Positions 50,758 to 59,398 of a DNA stretch of 64,000 nt are shown here, piece by piece (the first letter of the stretch is position 1; each line of letters starts with the position of its first letter). Below the pieces are notes generated by a model. The model saw only the letters and a program-made list of their open reading frames with translations, made no database searches and had not been told where the DNA came from. Both the position numbers and the translations under genes were made by a program. The stretch is from contig NZ_CP092362.2 in NCBI RefSeq assembly GCF_022370635.2, forward strand, positions 4,774,001 through 4,838,000. The letters are read 5' to 3'. This DNA comes from Mycolicibacterium crocinum. Lineage in GTDB: Bacteria; Actinomycetota; Actinomycetes; Mycobacteriales; Mycobacteriaceae.

Positions 50758-52901
50758 TGAATGCCGAACGTCACTCTGGCGCAACGCTGGTCGCCGAGCG
50801 TCACTCTGGTGTCACGCCGGGCGGCACCGGCAGGACCCGCACGAGCCTGCTCGATCCCGCCATGCTGGCCAAGGCGCTGCCCGACGCGCTGCGCAAGCTC
50901 GACCCCCGCACCCTGTGGCGGAATCCAGTCATGTTCATCGTCGAGATCGGCGCGGTATGGGCCACTCTGCTGGCCGCGTTGAGCCCGAGCTGGTTCGGCT
51001 GGCTGATCGTGTTCTGGCTATGGCTGACGGTCGTGTTCGCCAACCTCGCCGAGGCCGTGGCCGAAGGCCGCGGTAAGGCGCAGGCCGAATCGCTGCGGAA
51101 GACCAAGGCCGACACCATGGCTCGCCGGCTCACCGATGGACACGAAGAACTCGTGGCCGCGCCGCTACTACGCCAGGGCGACCTCGTCGTGGTCGAGGCC
51201 GGCCAGGTCATCCCCGGTGACGGCGATGTGCTGGAAGGCATCGCCTCGGTGGACGAATCCGCCATCACCGGCGAATCCGCCCCGGTGATCCGGGAATCCG
51301 GCGGCGATCGCTCCGCGGTGACCGGCGGCACCACCGTGCTCTCGGACCGCATCGTCGTGAAGATCACCCAGAAGCCGGGCGAGAGTTTCATCGACAGGAT
51401 GATCGCCCTGGTCGAGGGCGCCAACCGACAGAAGACACCCAACGAGATCGCGCTCAACATCCTGCTGGCCGCGCTCACGCTCATCTTCATCTTCGCCGTC
51501 GCGACCCTCCAGCCGCTGGCGATCTTCTCCAAGGCCAACAATCCCGGTGTGCCGGACTCTCTTTCGCTCACCGCCGACGGTGTGTCCGGCATCGTGATGG
51601 TGTCACTGCTGGTCTGCCTGATCCCCACCACCATCGGCGCACTGCTGTCCGCCATCGGCATCGCCGGGATGGACCGGCTGGTGCAGCGCAATGTGCTGGC
51701 CATGTCGGGCCGTGCCGTCGAGGCCGCCGGTGACGTCAACACCCTGCTGCTCGACAAGACCGGAACGATCACGCTCGGCAACCGGCAGGCGTCGGATTTC
51801 GTGCCGCTGCCCGGCGTCACAGCCGAGCAGCTCGCCGATGCCGCCCAACTCTCGAGTCTGGCCGACGAAACCCCCGAGGGCCGTTCGATTGTGGTGTTCG
51901 CGAAGGAGAGATTCGGCCTGCGGGCCCGCACACCGGGTGAGCTCGTCCACGCGCAGTGGGTGGAGTTCTCGGCCGCCACCCGGATGTCCGGCGTCGACCT
52001 GGAGAACGGACACCTGCTGCGCAAAGGGGCGGCCAGTACGGTCGCCGACTGGGTGCGCACACAGGGCGGCACCGTGCCCGCAGAGCTCGGCGCACTCGTC
52101 GACGAGGTCTCCACCGGCGGCGGCACACCGCTGGTGGTGGGTCAGGTAGTCGACGGCCGAGCCCAGGTTCTCGGCGTCATTCATCTCAAAGACGTTGTCA
52201 AACACGGCATGCGGGAACGCTTCGACGAGATGCGCCGGATGGGCATCCGCACGGTGATGATCACCGGCGACAACCCGTTGACCGCCAAGGCAATCGCCGA
52301 CGAGGCCGGTGTCGACGACTTCCTCGCCGAGGCCACCCCCGAAGACAAGCTCGCCCTGATCAAACGCGAACAGGAGGGCGGCAAGCTGGTCGCAATGACC
52401 GGCGACGGCACCAACGACGCACCCGCGCTGGCCCAGGCCGACGTCGGCGTCGCGATGAACACTGGGACGTCGGCCGCCAAAGAGGCCGGCAACATGGTCG
52501 ATCTGGACTCCGACCCGACCGATCTCATCGAGATCGTCGAGATCGGCAAGCAACTGTTGATCACCCGCGGCGCGCTGACCACATTCTCGATCGCCAACGA
52601 TATCGCCAAGTACTTCGCGATCATCCCGGCGATGTTCGTGGCGCTGTTCCCCGGCCTGGATCTGCTGAACATCATGCGGTTGCACAGCCCGCAGTCGGCG
52701 ATCCTGTCCGCGGTCATCTTCAACGCCCTGGTGATCATCGCGTTGATCCCGTTGTCGCTCAGGGGTGTTCGATACACCCCCAGCAGCGCATCGAAGCTAC
52801 TGAGCCGCAACCTGTATATCTACGGCCTCGGTGGCATCATCGCCCCGTTCATCGGGATCAAGCTGATCGACCTCGCCATCCAATTCCTGCCAGGGATGTG
52901 A
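50757..52901 (+). CDS. kdpB: Potassium-transporting P-type ATPase subunit B
   Basis: A 714-residue P-type ATPase. The phosphorylated Asp333 is in LLLDKTGTIT, TGESAPV is the actuator motif, and MTGDGTNDAPALAQADVG the hinge motif. The N-terminal tail has two consecutive ten-residue repeats (AERHSGATLV and AERHSGVTPG) absent from the E. coli protein, so it is longer at this end. Confidence 0.96.
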   Translation: MNAERHSGATLVAERHSGVTPGGTGRTRTSLLDPAMLAKALPDALRKLDPRTLWRNPVMFIVEIGAVWATLLAALSPSWFGWLIVFWLWLTVVFANLAEAVAEGRGKAQAESLRKTKADTMARRLTDGHEELVAAPLLRQGDLVVVEAGQVIPGDGDVLEGIASVDESAITGESAPVIRESGGDRSAVTGGTTVLSDRIVVKITQKPGESFIDRMIALVEGANRQKTPNEIALNILLAALTLIFIFAVATLQPLAIFSKANNPGVPDSLSLTADGVSGIVMVSLLVCLIPTTIGALLSAIGIAGMDRLVQRNVLAMSGRAVEAAGDVNTLLLDKTGTITLGNRQASDFVPLPGVTAEQLADAAQLSSLADETPEGRSIVVFAKERFGLRARTPGELVHAQWVEFSAATRMSGVDLENGHLLRKGAASTVADWVRTQGGTVPAELGALVDEVSTGGGTPLVVGQVVDGRAQVLGVIHLKDVVKHGMRERFDEMRRMGIRTVMITGDNPLTAKAIADEAGVDDFLAEATPEDKLALIKREQEGGKLVAMTGDGTNDAPALAQADVGVAMNTGTSAAKEAGNMVDLDSDPTDLIEIVEIGKQLLITRGALTTFSIANDIAKYFAIIPAMFVALFPGLDLLNIMRLHSPQSAILSAVIFNALVIIALIPLSLRGVRYTPSSASKLLSRNLYIYGLGGIIAPFIGIKLIDLAIQFLPGM
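50763..50822 (+). repeat. Two tandem 30-bp repeats in the kdpB 5-prime end
   Basis: Units 50763-50792 and 50793-50822 agree at about 24 of 30 bases, with GCCGARCGTCACTCTGG almost unchanged. They are in frame and encode the AERHSGxT repeats. Confidence 0.75.
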
Positions 52902-52904
52902 AAC

Positions 52905-53774
52905 ATGACCTTCTCCAGTCTCGTTCGTCAGCACTGGGCCGCGCTGCGGGCGCTGCTCGTACTCACGGTGATCGTCGGCGTCGGCTATCCGTTGTTCATC
53001 TGGCTGGTCGGCCAGATCCCCGGACTGCACGACAAAGCCGACGGCTCGATCATCGAGGTCAACGGAACGCCTGTGGGCTCCAGCCTGATCGGGCAGTCAT
53101 TCACCGATGCTCACGGCAACCCGTTGCCGCGCTATTTCCAGAGCCGCCCCTCGGCCGCGGGTGACGGGTACGACCCCCTGTCGACCAGCGCGTCGAACCT
53201 GGGGCCGGAGAACATCGTCGACCTACCTGACAAGCCGAGCCTGCTGACGCAGGTGTGCACCCGCAGCAAGGCCGTCGGCGATCTCGACGGAGTCGACGGC
53301 ACCCGGCCGTTCTGCACCGGCGACGGCGTGGGTGCGGTGCTGTCGGTGATCGGACCGCGGGACGCAACAGGGACCGTCGTGCACCCGACGACGGTGGTCA
53401 GCGTCAACGAACCGTGCGACATCACTGCACGCCCGTTCCTCGACACCTACGACGGCATCCGGGTGCAGTGCGCCACACCGGGCCAGGACTATTCGACCGG
53501 CCAGATCGTGCCCGTCAAGGGTGCCGGGTCCGATCCGGTGGTGCCCGCCGATGCGGTGACCGCCAGCGGCAGCGGCCTGGACCCGGACATCTCCCCCGCC
53601 TACGCCGACCTGCAGATCGCCCGGGTCGCCAAGGCCCGTGGCGTCGGCAGCGAGCAGATCCGCGCGCTGGTGGCCGACCACACCGACGGCCGCACGCTCG
53701 GTGTCTTCGGCGAACCGCACGTCAACGTGCTCGAACTCAACATTGCGCTCGATCAGAAGTATCCAGGCGGATGA
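52905..53774 (+). CDS. kdpC: Potassium-transporting ATPase subunit C, long form
   Basis: A 289-residue KdpC, about 100 residues longer than the E. coli subunit. One N-terminal membrane helix (LLVLTVIVGVGYPLFIWLVG) is followed by the periplasmic or exported domain (GQSFTDAHGNPLPRYFQSRP, ending LELNIALDQKYPGG). The extra material lies in the middle (about 110-200) and holds cysteines in VCTRS, PFCTG, EPCDI and VQCAT, possibly disulfide-bonded. Starts three bases after kdpB. Confidence 0.92.
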   Translation: MTFSSLVRQHWAALRALLVLTVIVGVGYPLFIWLVGQIPGLHDKADGSIIEVNGTPVGSSLIGQSFTDAHGNPLPRYFQSRPSAAGDGYDPLSTSASNLGPENIVDLPDKPSLLTQVCTRSKAVGDLDGVDGTRPFCTGDGVGAVLSVIGPRDATGTVVHPTTVVSVNEPCDITARPFLDTYDGIRVQCATPGQDYSTGQIVPVKGAGSDPVVPADAVTASGSGLDPDISPAYADLQIARVAKARGVGSEQIRALVADHTDGRTLGVFGEPHVNVLELNIALDQKYPGG

Positions 53775-53781
53775 TGTTGAG

Positions 53782-56313
53782 GTGAGCACGCCCGCGTACG
53801 CGACCAGACGCGGTGAGCTGCGTATCTATCTGGGCGCGGCACCCGGCGTCGGTAAGACGTTCGCCATGCTCGGCGAAGCCCATCGCCGGCTGGAACGCGG
53901 AACCGATCTGGTGGCCGCCGTCGTCGAGACGCACGGACGCGCGAAGACCGCCGAGCTGCTGAAGGGGATCGAGACCATCCCGCCCCGCTATGTCGACTAC
54001 CGCGGTGGCCGCTTCCCGGAACTGGATGTGCCTGCGGTCCTGGCGCGCAAGCCGCACGTCGTCCTGGTCGACGAGCTCGCGCACACCAACACCCCGGGCA
54101 GCAAGAACGCCAAGCGCTGGCAGGACGTCGAAGAATTGCTCGATGCGGGCATCACGGTGATCTCGACCGTCAACGTCCAGCACCTGGAGAGCCTCAACGA
54201 CGTCGTCGCGCAGATCACCGGCATCGAACAGCAGGAGACCGTTCCCGACGAGGTCGTTCGTAGCGCTGCCCAGATCGAGTTGGTCGATATCACCCCGGAA
54301 GCCCTGCGGCGCAGACTTTCTCACGGGAACGTCTACGCACCCGAGAAGGTCGACGCCGCGCTGTCGAACTACTTCCGCCGGGGCAACCTGACCGCGCTGC
54401 GCGAGCTGGCGCTGCTGTGGCTGGCCGACCAGGTCGACGCGGCGCTGGCCAAATACCGTGCCGACAACAAGATCACCGCGATGTGGGAGGCCCGCGAACG
54501 CGTCGTCGTCGCCGTCACCGGCGGTACGGAGTCGGAGACGCTGGTGCGGCGGGCATCCCGGATCGCCTCGAAATCCAGTGCCGAGTTGATGGTCGTCCAT
54601 GTGGTGCGCGGTGACGGGCTGTCCGGGGTGTCGGCGCCGCAGATGGGCCGGGTGCGCGAGGTGGCAGGCAGCGTGGGCGCCACCGTGCACACCGTCGTCG
54701 GCGACGATGTGGGAAAAGCGTTGCTGGACTTCGCCCGTGAGATGAACGCGACGCAGCTGGTGATCGGAACCTCACGCCGGTCGAGGTGGGCTCGCATCTT
54801 CGACGAAGGCATCGGCGCGGCGATCGTCCAGGACTCCGGCAAGATCGACGTGCACATGGTCACCCACGAGGAGGCCAGGCGCGGCTTCTCGCTGCGGGCG
54901 GCCTCGCCACGGGAGCGCCGGGTCATCTCGTGGCTGGCCGCGGTCATCGTGCCGACGGTCATCTGCGCGCTGACCGCAATTCTGCTCGACAGGTACTTGA
55001 CCATCGGCGGCGAGAGCGCGCTGTTCGTGGTCGGTGTGCTGATCGTCGCGCTGCTCGGCGGGATGGCTCCGGCGGTCCTGTCGGCCATGCTGTCCGGCCT
55101 GCTGCTCAATTATTTTCTGACCGAACCGCGCTACACGTTCACCATCGCCGAACCCGATGCGGCGATCACCGAACTCGTCCTGCTGATGCTGGCCGTCGCG
55201 GTGGCCGTACTGGTCGACCGGGCGGCCAGCAGGCAACGCGAGGCCAGGCACGCTTCCCAGGAAGCCGAGCTGCTGACCCTGTTCGCCGGGTCGGTGCTGC
55301 GCGGCGCAGATCTGGCCACATTGCTGGAGCGGGTTCGCGAAACCTACTCGCAGCGTGCGGTGAGCGTGCTGCGAGTCCGCGGCAACGACGAGACGATCGT
55401 CGCGTGCGTCGGCGAGATGCCGTGTGTGACAGTCGATTCTGCGGACACCGCGATCGAGGTCGGCGACGACGAGTTCTGGATGCTGCTGGCGGGCCGCAGC
55501 CTGCCCGCCCGCGACCGCAGGGTGCTGACCGCCGTCGCCAAACAGGCCGCCGGGCTGGTGCGCCAGCGGGAGTTGGCGGCGGAGGCCAGCAAGGCCGAGG
55601 CCATCGAGAAGGCCGACGAATTGCGCCGCTCACTGTTGTCGGCGGTCAGCCATGACCTGCGCACCCCACTGGCGGGTGCGAAGGCGGCGGTGTCGAGCCT
55701 GCGGTCCGACGACATCGGGTTCTCTGAGGAAGACACCGCCGAACTGCTCGCCACGGTCGAGGAATCGGTCGATCAACTGACCGCACTGGTGGACAACCTG
55801 CTGGATTCGTCACGGCTGGCCGCCGGCGTCGTGCGTCCCGAGCTCAAACGGGTCTATCTCGAGGAGGTGGTCCAGCGGGCGCTGCTCAGCATCAGCCGCG
55901 GGTCAACGGGATTCGCGGCCTTGCGGCCCGACCACGTCAAGGTCGACGTCGGCGACGCGGTGGCGTTGGCCGACGCCGGTCTCCTGGAACGGGTGCTCGC
56001 CAACCTGATCGACAACGCGCTGCGCTACGCACCGGATTCGATCGTGCGGGTCAACGCTGGCCGGGTGGGAACGCGGATGCTGATCAACGTCGTCGACGAA
56101 GGGCCCGGCGTGCCGCGCGGCACCGAAGATCAGTTGTTCGAGCCGTTCCAGCGACTGGGCGACCGCAACAACAAATACGGTGTCGGACTTGGTCTTTCGG
56201 TAGCACGCGGATTCGTCGAGGCGATGGGCGGCACAATCTCGGCCACCGACACCCCCGGCGGGGGGCTGACCGTGATCGTCGACCTCGCCGCACCGCCGGG
56301 AGACCGGCCGTGA
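53782..56313 (+). CDS. kdpD: Osmosensitive K+ sensor histidine kinase KdpD
   Basis: An 843-residue sensor. The KdpD N-terminal ATPase-like domain carries GAAPGVGKT (18-26), followed by a universal-stress-protein-like domain, four closely spaced membrane helices (about 390-485, DUF4118), a GAF-like region, the H-box SHDLRTPL (His624) and the ATP-binding NLIDNALRYAP. GTG start seven bases after kdpC. In M. tuberculosis kdpDE are divergent from kdpFABC; here all six are co-linear. Confidence 0.94.
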   Translation: MSTPAYATRRGELRIYLGAAPGVGKTFAMLGEAHRRLERGTDLVAAVVETHGRAKTAELLKGIETIPPRYVDYRGGRFPELDVPAVLARKPHVVLVDELAHTNTPGSKNAKRWQDVEELLDAGITVISTVNVQHLESLNDVVAQITGIEQQETVPDEVVRSAAQIELVDITPEALRRRLSHGNVYAPEKVDAALSNYFRRGNLTALRELALLWLADQVDAALAKYRADNKITAMWEARERVVVAVTGGTESETLVRRASRIASKSSAELMVVHVVRGDGLSGVSAPQMGRVREVAGSVGATVHTVVGDDVGKALLDFAREMNATQLVIGTSRRSRWARIFDEGIGAAIVQDSGKIDVHMVTHEEARRGFSLRAASPRERRVISWLAAVIVPTVICALTAILLDRYLTIGGESALFVVGVLIVALLGGMAPAVLSAMLSGLLLNYFLTEPRYTFTIAEPDAAITELVLLMLAVAVAVLVDRAASRQREARHASQEAELLTLFAGSVLRGADLATLLERVRETYSQRAVSVLRVRGNDETIVACVGEMPCVTVDSADTAIEVGDDEFWMLLAGRSLPARDRRVLTAVAKQAAGLVRQRELAAEASKAEAIEKADELRRSLLSAVSHDLRTPLAGAKAAVSSLRSDDIGFSEEDTAELLATVEESVDQLTALVDNLLDSSRLAAGVVRPELKRVYLEEVVQRALLSISRGSTGFAALRPDHVKVDVGDAVALADAGLLERVLANLIDNALRYAPDSIVRVNAGRVGTRMLINVVDEGPGVPRGTEDQLFEPFQRLGDRNNKYGVGLGLSVARGFVEAMGGTISATDTPGGGLTVIVDLAAPPGDRP

Positions 56314-56996
56314 ACAAGGTCAAGGTGCTGGTGATCGACGACGAGCCGCAGATCCTGCGGGCGTTGCGGATCAATCTGAGCGTACGCGGCTACGAGGTGA
56401 TCACCGCCGCGACCGGTGCCGCCGCGCTGAAGGCCGCCGCCGAGCACCCGCCCGACGTGATCGTGCTCGACCTCGGACTGCCTGACATGGACGGCATCGA
56501 GGTACTCGGCGGACTGCGCGGCTGGCTCAGCGCGCCGGTGATCGTACTGTCGGCGCGCACCGATTCCGCGGAGAAGGTCGACGCGCTCGACGCCGGCGCC
56601 GACGACTACGTGACGAAACCGTTCGGCATGGACGAGTTCCTGGCCCGGTTGCGGGCCGCGGTGCGCCGCGGTGCGGCCGCCTCGGAGACCGACGAACCGG
56701 TGATCGAAACCGATTCGTTCACAGTCGATCTGGCGGCCAAGAAGGTCACCAAGAACGACGCCGAGGTGCATCTGACCCCCACCGAGTGGGGCATGCTCGA
56801 AATGCTGGTGCGCAACCGCGGCAAGCTGGTGGGGCGCGAGGAACTGCTCAAAGAGGTGTGGGGTCCGGCGTACGCCAAGGAAACCCACTATCTGCGGGTG
56901 TACCTGGCGCAGCTGCGCCGCAAGCTCGAGGACGACCCGTCGCACCCACGGCACCTGCTGACCGAAGCCGGCATGGGTTACCGCTTCGAGCTGTGA
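56310..56996 (+). CDS. kdpE: OmpR-family response regulator KdpE
   Basis: A 228-residue regulator: receiver domain with phospho-Asp54 (VLDLGLPDM) and a winged-helix DNA-binding domain (LTPTEWGMLEMLVRNRGKLV). The GTG overlaps the kdpD stop. It should activate the kdp promoter when K+ is limiting. Confidence 0.95.
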   Translation: MNKVKVLVIDDEPQILRALRINLSVRGYEVITAATGAAALKAAAEHPPDVIVLDLGLPDMDGIEVLGGLRGWLSAPVIVLSARTDSAEKVDALDAGADDYVTKPFGMDEFLARLRAAVRRGAAASETDEPVIETDSFTVDLAAKKVTKNDAEVHLTPTEWGMLEMLVRNRGKLVGREELLKEVWGPAYAKETHYLRVYLAQLRRKLEDDPSHPRHLLTEAGMGYRFEL

Positions 56997-56999
56997 GGC

Positions 57000-57017
57000 G
57001 CTGGCCCGGCCAGGCCA
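57000..57017 (+). promoter_or_regulatory. TGGCC-N6-GGCCA element upstream of the ferredoxin gene
   Basis: The 18-mer GCTGGCCCGGCCAGGCCA lies three bases past the kdpE stop and 54 bases before the ferredoxin ATG. It matches 16 of 18 bases with the element at 59270, including both arms and the spacing. It could be an operator or part of a weak terminator. Confidence 0.45.
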
Positions 57018-57071
57018 CATCTGGCGCGCACGGACCGCCCGCGCCGCCGCCACCGCGCCGATACTGGCGCC

Positions 57072-57263
57072 ATGCACATCACCGTCGACTACACCCTGTG
57101 CGAGGGCCACGGCCAATGCCTGATGGCCGCACCGGAGCTGTTCGACCTTCCGGACGGCGCCGAACAAGTCGTCGTCCTCGACGCCAATCCGCCTGAATCC
57201 GAACGTGATCGCGCCGCCCGCGCTGCCGCGATGTGCCCGGCACTGGCCATCACGGTGAGCTGA
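57072..57263 (+). CDS. [3Fe-4S] ferredoxin
   Basis: A 63-residue ferredoxin of the type that serves cytochromes P450. Cys10, Cys16 and Cys55 bind the three-iron cluster; the fourth position is His13, a common replacement in mycobacterial P450 ferredoxins. GATACT lies six bases before the ATG. It overlaps the 3-prime end of the convergent regulator gene by 14 bases. The likely partner is the P450 at 59.4 kb, 2.1 kb away. Confidence 0.9.
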   Translation: MHITVDYTLCEGHGQCLMAAPELFDLPDGAEQVVVLDANPPESERDRAARAAAMCPALAITVS

Positions 57264-57942
57264 GCCGATCGGCGTCGGCAAGGTCGTCGAGCAAGCGGTA
57301 GCGACCCGCCATGGCCGCCGCGGCGATCCGGTTCGTGACGCCGAGCTTGTGCAGCAGCGCGGCGACCATCCGCTTGGCCGTGCGCTCCGAGACCAGCATC
57401 CGCGCGGCGATGTCGGTGGTTTCCATTCCGGTGGCCAGCAGTGTCCACAACCGCAAGTCCTGGTCGGAGAGACCGTCCAACAACGCCGACGGCGGCCTGC
57501 GGGTATTGCTCAGCAGCGCGTCGAGAAGTGTCCGGTCCACCACGCACAGGCCCTCGGCGATCGTCCACAGCGGGCCGGCCAGAGCTTCCGGCCGTGCCGT
57601 TTTCGGTAGGAATCCGTCGGCACCGGCGCGTAATGCCTCTTCGGCCAACCCCATGTCGTCGGTCCCTGACAGCGCCAGGATGCGGGTCGCCGGATGCCGG
57701 GCCTTGACGTGCCGGATCGCGGCCACCCCACCGAGCGGCGGCATGGTGAGGTCGATGATCGCGACGTCGGCCTTGCAACTGGAAACCAGGTCGGCGGCCT
57801 CTTCGACATACGTGGTCTGGCCGCCGACGGTGAACAGCTCGCCCCACTCCCGGGTGAGCAGCAGGGCCAGGCCCTGGGCAAACAGCTCGTGGTCGTCGAT
57901 GATCGCCACGACGATCTTCGCTCCCCCGGCGCGGGCGTTCAT
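57250..57942 (-). CDS. NarL/LuxR-family response regulator
   Basis: A 230-residue regulator. Receiver residues are Asp16/Asp17, phospho-Asp64 (AIIDLTMP), Ser92 and Lys114; the C-terminal helix-turn-helix covers about 165-220 (METTDIAARMLVSERTAKRM). The ATG at 57942 has TAGCAT seven bases upstream, a leaderless start. It is divergent from the histidine kinase gene with 36 bases between, so the two form a pair. Confidence 0.9.
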   Translation of the reverse strand: MNARAGGAKIVVAIIDDHELFAQGLALLLTREWGELFTVGGQTTYVEEAADLVSSCKADVAIIDLTMPPLGGVAAIRHVKARHPATRILALSGTDDMGLAEEALRAGADGFLPKTARPEALAGPLWTIAEGLCVVDRTLLDALLSNTRRPPSALLDGLSDQDLRLWTLLATGMETTDIAARMLVSERTAKRMVAALLHKLGVTNRIAAAAMAGRYRLLDDLADADRLSSP

Positions 57943-57978
57943 TGCCGCGATGCTAGACCCAACCTTAGGGTCAGCCGG
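57943..57978. promoter_or_regulatory. 36-bp divergent leaderless promoter of the response regulator/kinase pair
   Basis: TAGCAT on the minus strand (57955-57950) and TAGGGT on the plus strand (57966-57971) each lie seven bases before their start codons. A GACCC/GGGTC inverted repeat with seven bases between overlaps both boxes, a natural site for autoregulation. Confidence 0.6.
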
Positions 57979-59268
57979 GTGAGACCGCTGGATCGATTGA
58001 CCAACACCGACGACGGCTACGCGCTGGCCCGCATCGTCGTCGCGGTCCGCACGGCGATCGTCCTGGCGATCGGCGTCGTCCTGCTCATCGGTCCGGCCTG
58101 GGCCCGCCAGCACGCGGCAGCCACGTTCGCCGTCCTCGGCGCCGCGCTGCTCTACGCCGCGATAGTGCTGGCCAACGCCCACCTGGAGGTGCGGCGCACC
58201 CGCTACTCGTGGCTGATCACCGCCCTGGACTCGGGATTCACCCTGGCCGTTGTCGCACTCACCGGCGGCGCCTACAGCCCCGTGGTGTCCGTTCCCGTCG
58301 CGGTCATCGTGGCCTCGGCCGCCCGGCTCTCGTTCGCCGAAGCACTGACGGCGGCCGTGTTGTTCAGCGCCGCGTTCATCCCGCTCGCGCTGGCGACCTC
58401 GCCCCGTACCCCGTTCGCGGTCGACGCGGCGGTGCAGACCGGCTGGTGGGCGTTCTTCGTGGTCTGCATCGCGATCATCACCGCGGGGCTCTCGGCGCTG
58501 GCCGAACGCGAGCACCGCTCCCGCGTCCACGCGTTGGTGGAAGCCGAAGCCGAACACGCTGCCGCCGAAGAGGAACGGGATCTGCGCGCCAGGCTGCTGC
58601 GGTCCTATCAGTCCCAACAGGACGGGCTCCAGGTCCTGGTCCACGAGTTCCGCACCCCGATCGCCTCTCTGGAGGCGCTGATGAGCGCGCTCACCTCGGC
58701 GCCGCCGATGTCGTCCGCCGACCGCGACACCAGCCTGCGGCTTGCCGATCGCCACGTGCACCACCTCGCCGACATGATCGAGGCGCTCTCCGACGTCGCG
58801 CTGAGCCGTCGACCCACATTCTCGTCCGGCCGGGTGCGACGGGTCGACGTCACGGACGTCGTCACCGCGGCCGCCGACGCTGTCGGGCTGACTCCGCCGC
58901 GGTTACGGCTGACGTCGACCGGTGACCTCGGTGCGATCGTCATCAACGCCCAGGGTCTGCGGCGCGTGCTGACCAATCTGTTGGAGAACGCATGCCGGCA
59001 CAGCCGCGACGCCCCGGTCGACGTCACCTGCACGCGCGACCAAGACGAGTTGGTGATCGCGGTGCTCGATCGCGGGCCGGGCATTCCCGTCGAGGATCTC
59101 GGCGAGCTGACCGCCAAATACGTCAGCGCCGGCGGTCAGCGCGGTACCGCCGGACTCGGCCTGTGGATCGTGCAGCAGATCGTCGAGGCGATGGGCGGTC
59201 GCGTCGACTTCGCGGCACGCGACGGCGGCGGTCTGGCCGTGACCTTCCGGGCGCCGATCGAGTCCTGA
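57979..59268 (+). CDS. Membrane sensor histidine kinase
   Basis: A 429-residue kinase. About six membrane helices (residues 15-175) without a large external domain suggest sensing in or at the membrane. The H-box is VHEFRTPIASLEAL (His222), the N-box NLLENACRHS (Asn337), G1 DRGPGIP and G2 GLGLWIV. The H-box is of the HisKA type, whereas NarL-type regulators mostly pair with HisKA_3 kinases, an uncommon combination. GTG start with TAGGGT seven bases upstream. The P450 and alcohol dehydrogenase genes follow in the same direction. Confidence 0.88.
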   Translation: MRPLDRLTNTDDGYALARIVVAVRTAIVLAIGVVLLIGPAWARQHAAATFAVLGAALLYAAIVLANAHLEVRRTRYSWLITALDSGFTLAVVALTGGAYSPVVSVPVAVIVASAARLSFAEALTAAVLFSAAFIPLALATSPRTPFAVDAAVQTGWWAFFVVCIAIITAGLSALAEREHRSRVHALVEAEAEHAAAEEERDLRARLLRSYQSQQDGLQVLVHEFRTPIASLEALMSALTSAPPMSSADRDTSLRLADRHVHHLADMIEALSDVALSRRPTFSSGRVRRVDVTDVVTAAADAVGLTPPRLRLTSTGDLGAIVINAQGLRRVLTNLLENACRHSRDAPVDVTCTRDQDELVIAVLDRGPGIPVEDLGELTAKYVSAGGQRGTAGLGLWIVQQIVEAMGGRVDFAARDGGGLAVTFRAPIES

Positions 59269-59269
59269 C

Positions 59270-59287
59270 GCTGGCCCGCGCAGGCCA
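59270..59287 (+). promoter_or_regulatory. TGGCC-N6-GGCCA element upstream of the P450 gene
   Basis: GCTGGCCCGCGCAGGCCA, one base past the kinase stop and 111 bases before the P450 ATG, is a second copy of the element at 57000. Confidence 0.45.
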
Positions 59288-59398
59288 GTGATTGGCACGC
59301 GCGCCGGTCCCAGGCGCATTCCGCTGCGGCGACCATGGGTGCGACGCCGACGTGACGCGAACCACACCAGCGCGCGCGGCAGCCACGAGAGGACGCTC

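Noticed and set aside
57000..57017. The TGGCC inverted repeat as a clear kdpE terminator
   Set aside because: Stem of only 5-6 bp without a T-tract; kept as a possible operator instead.
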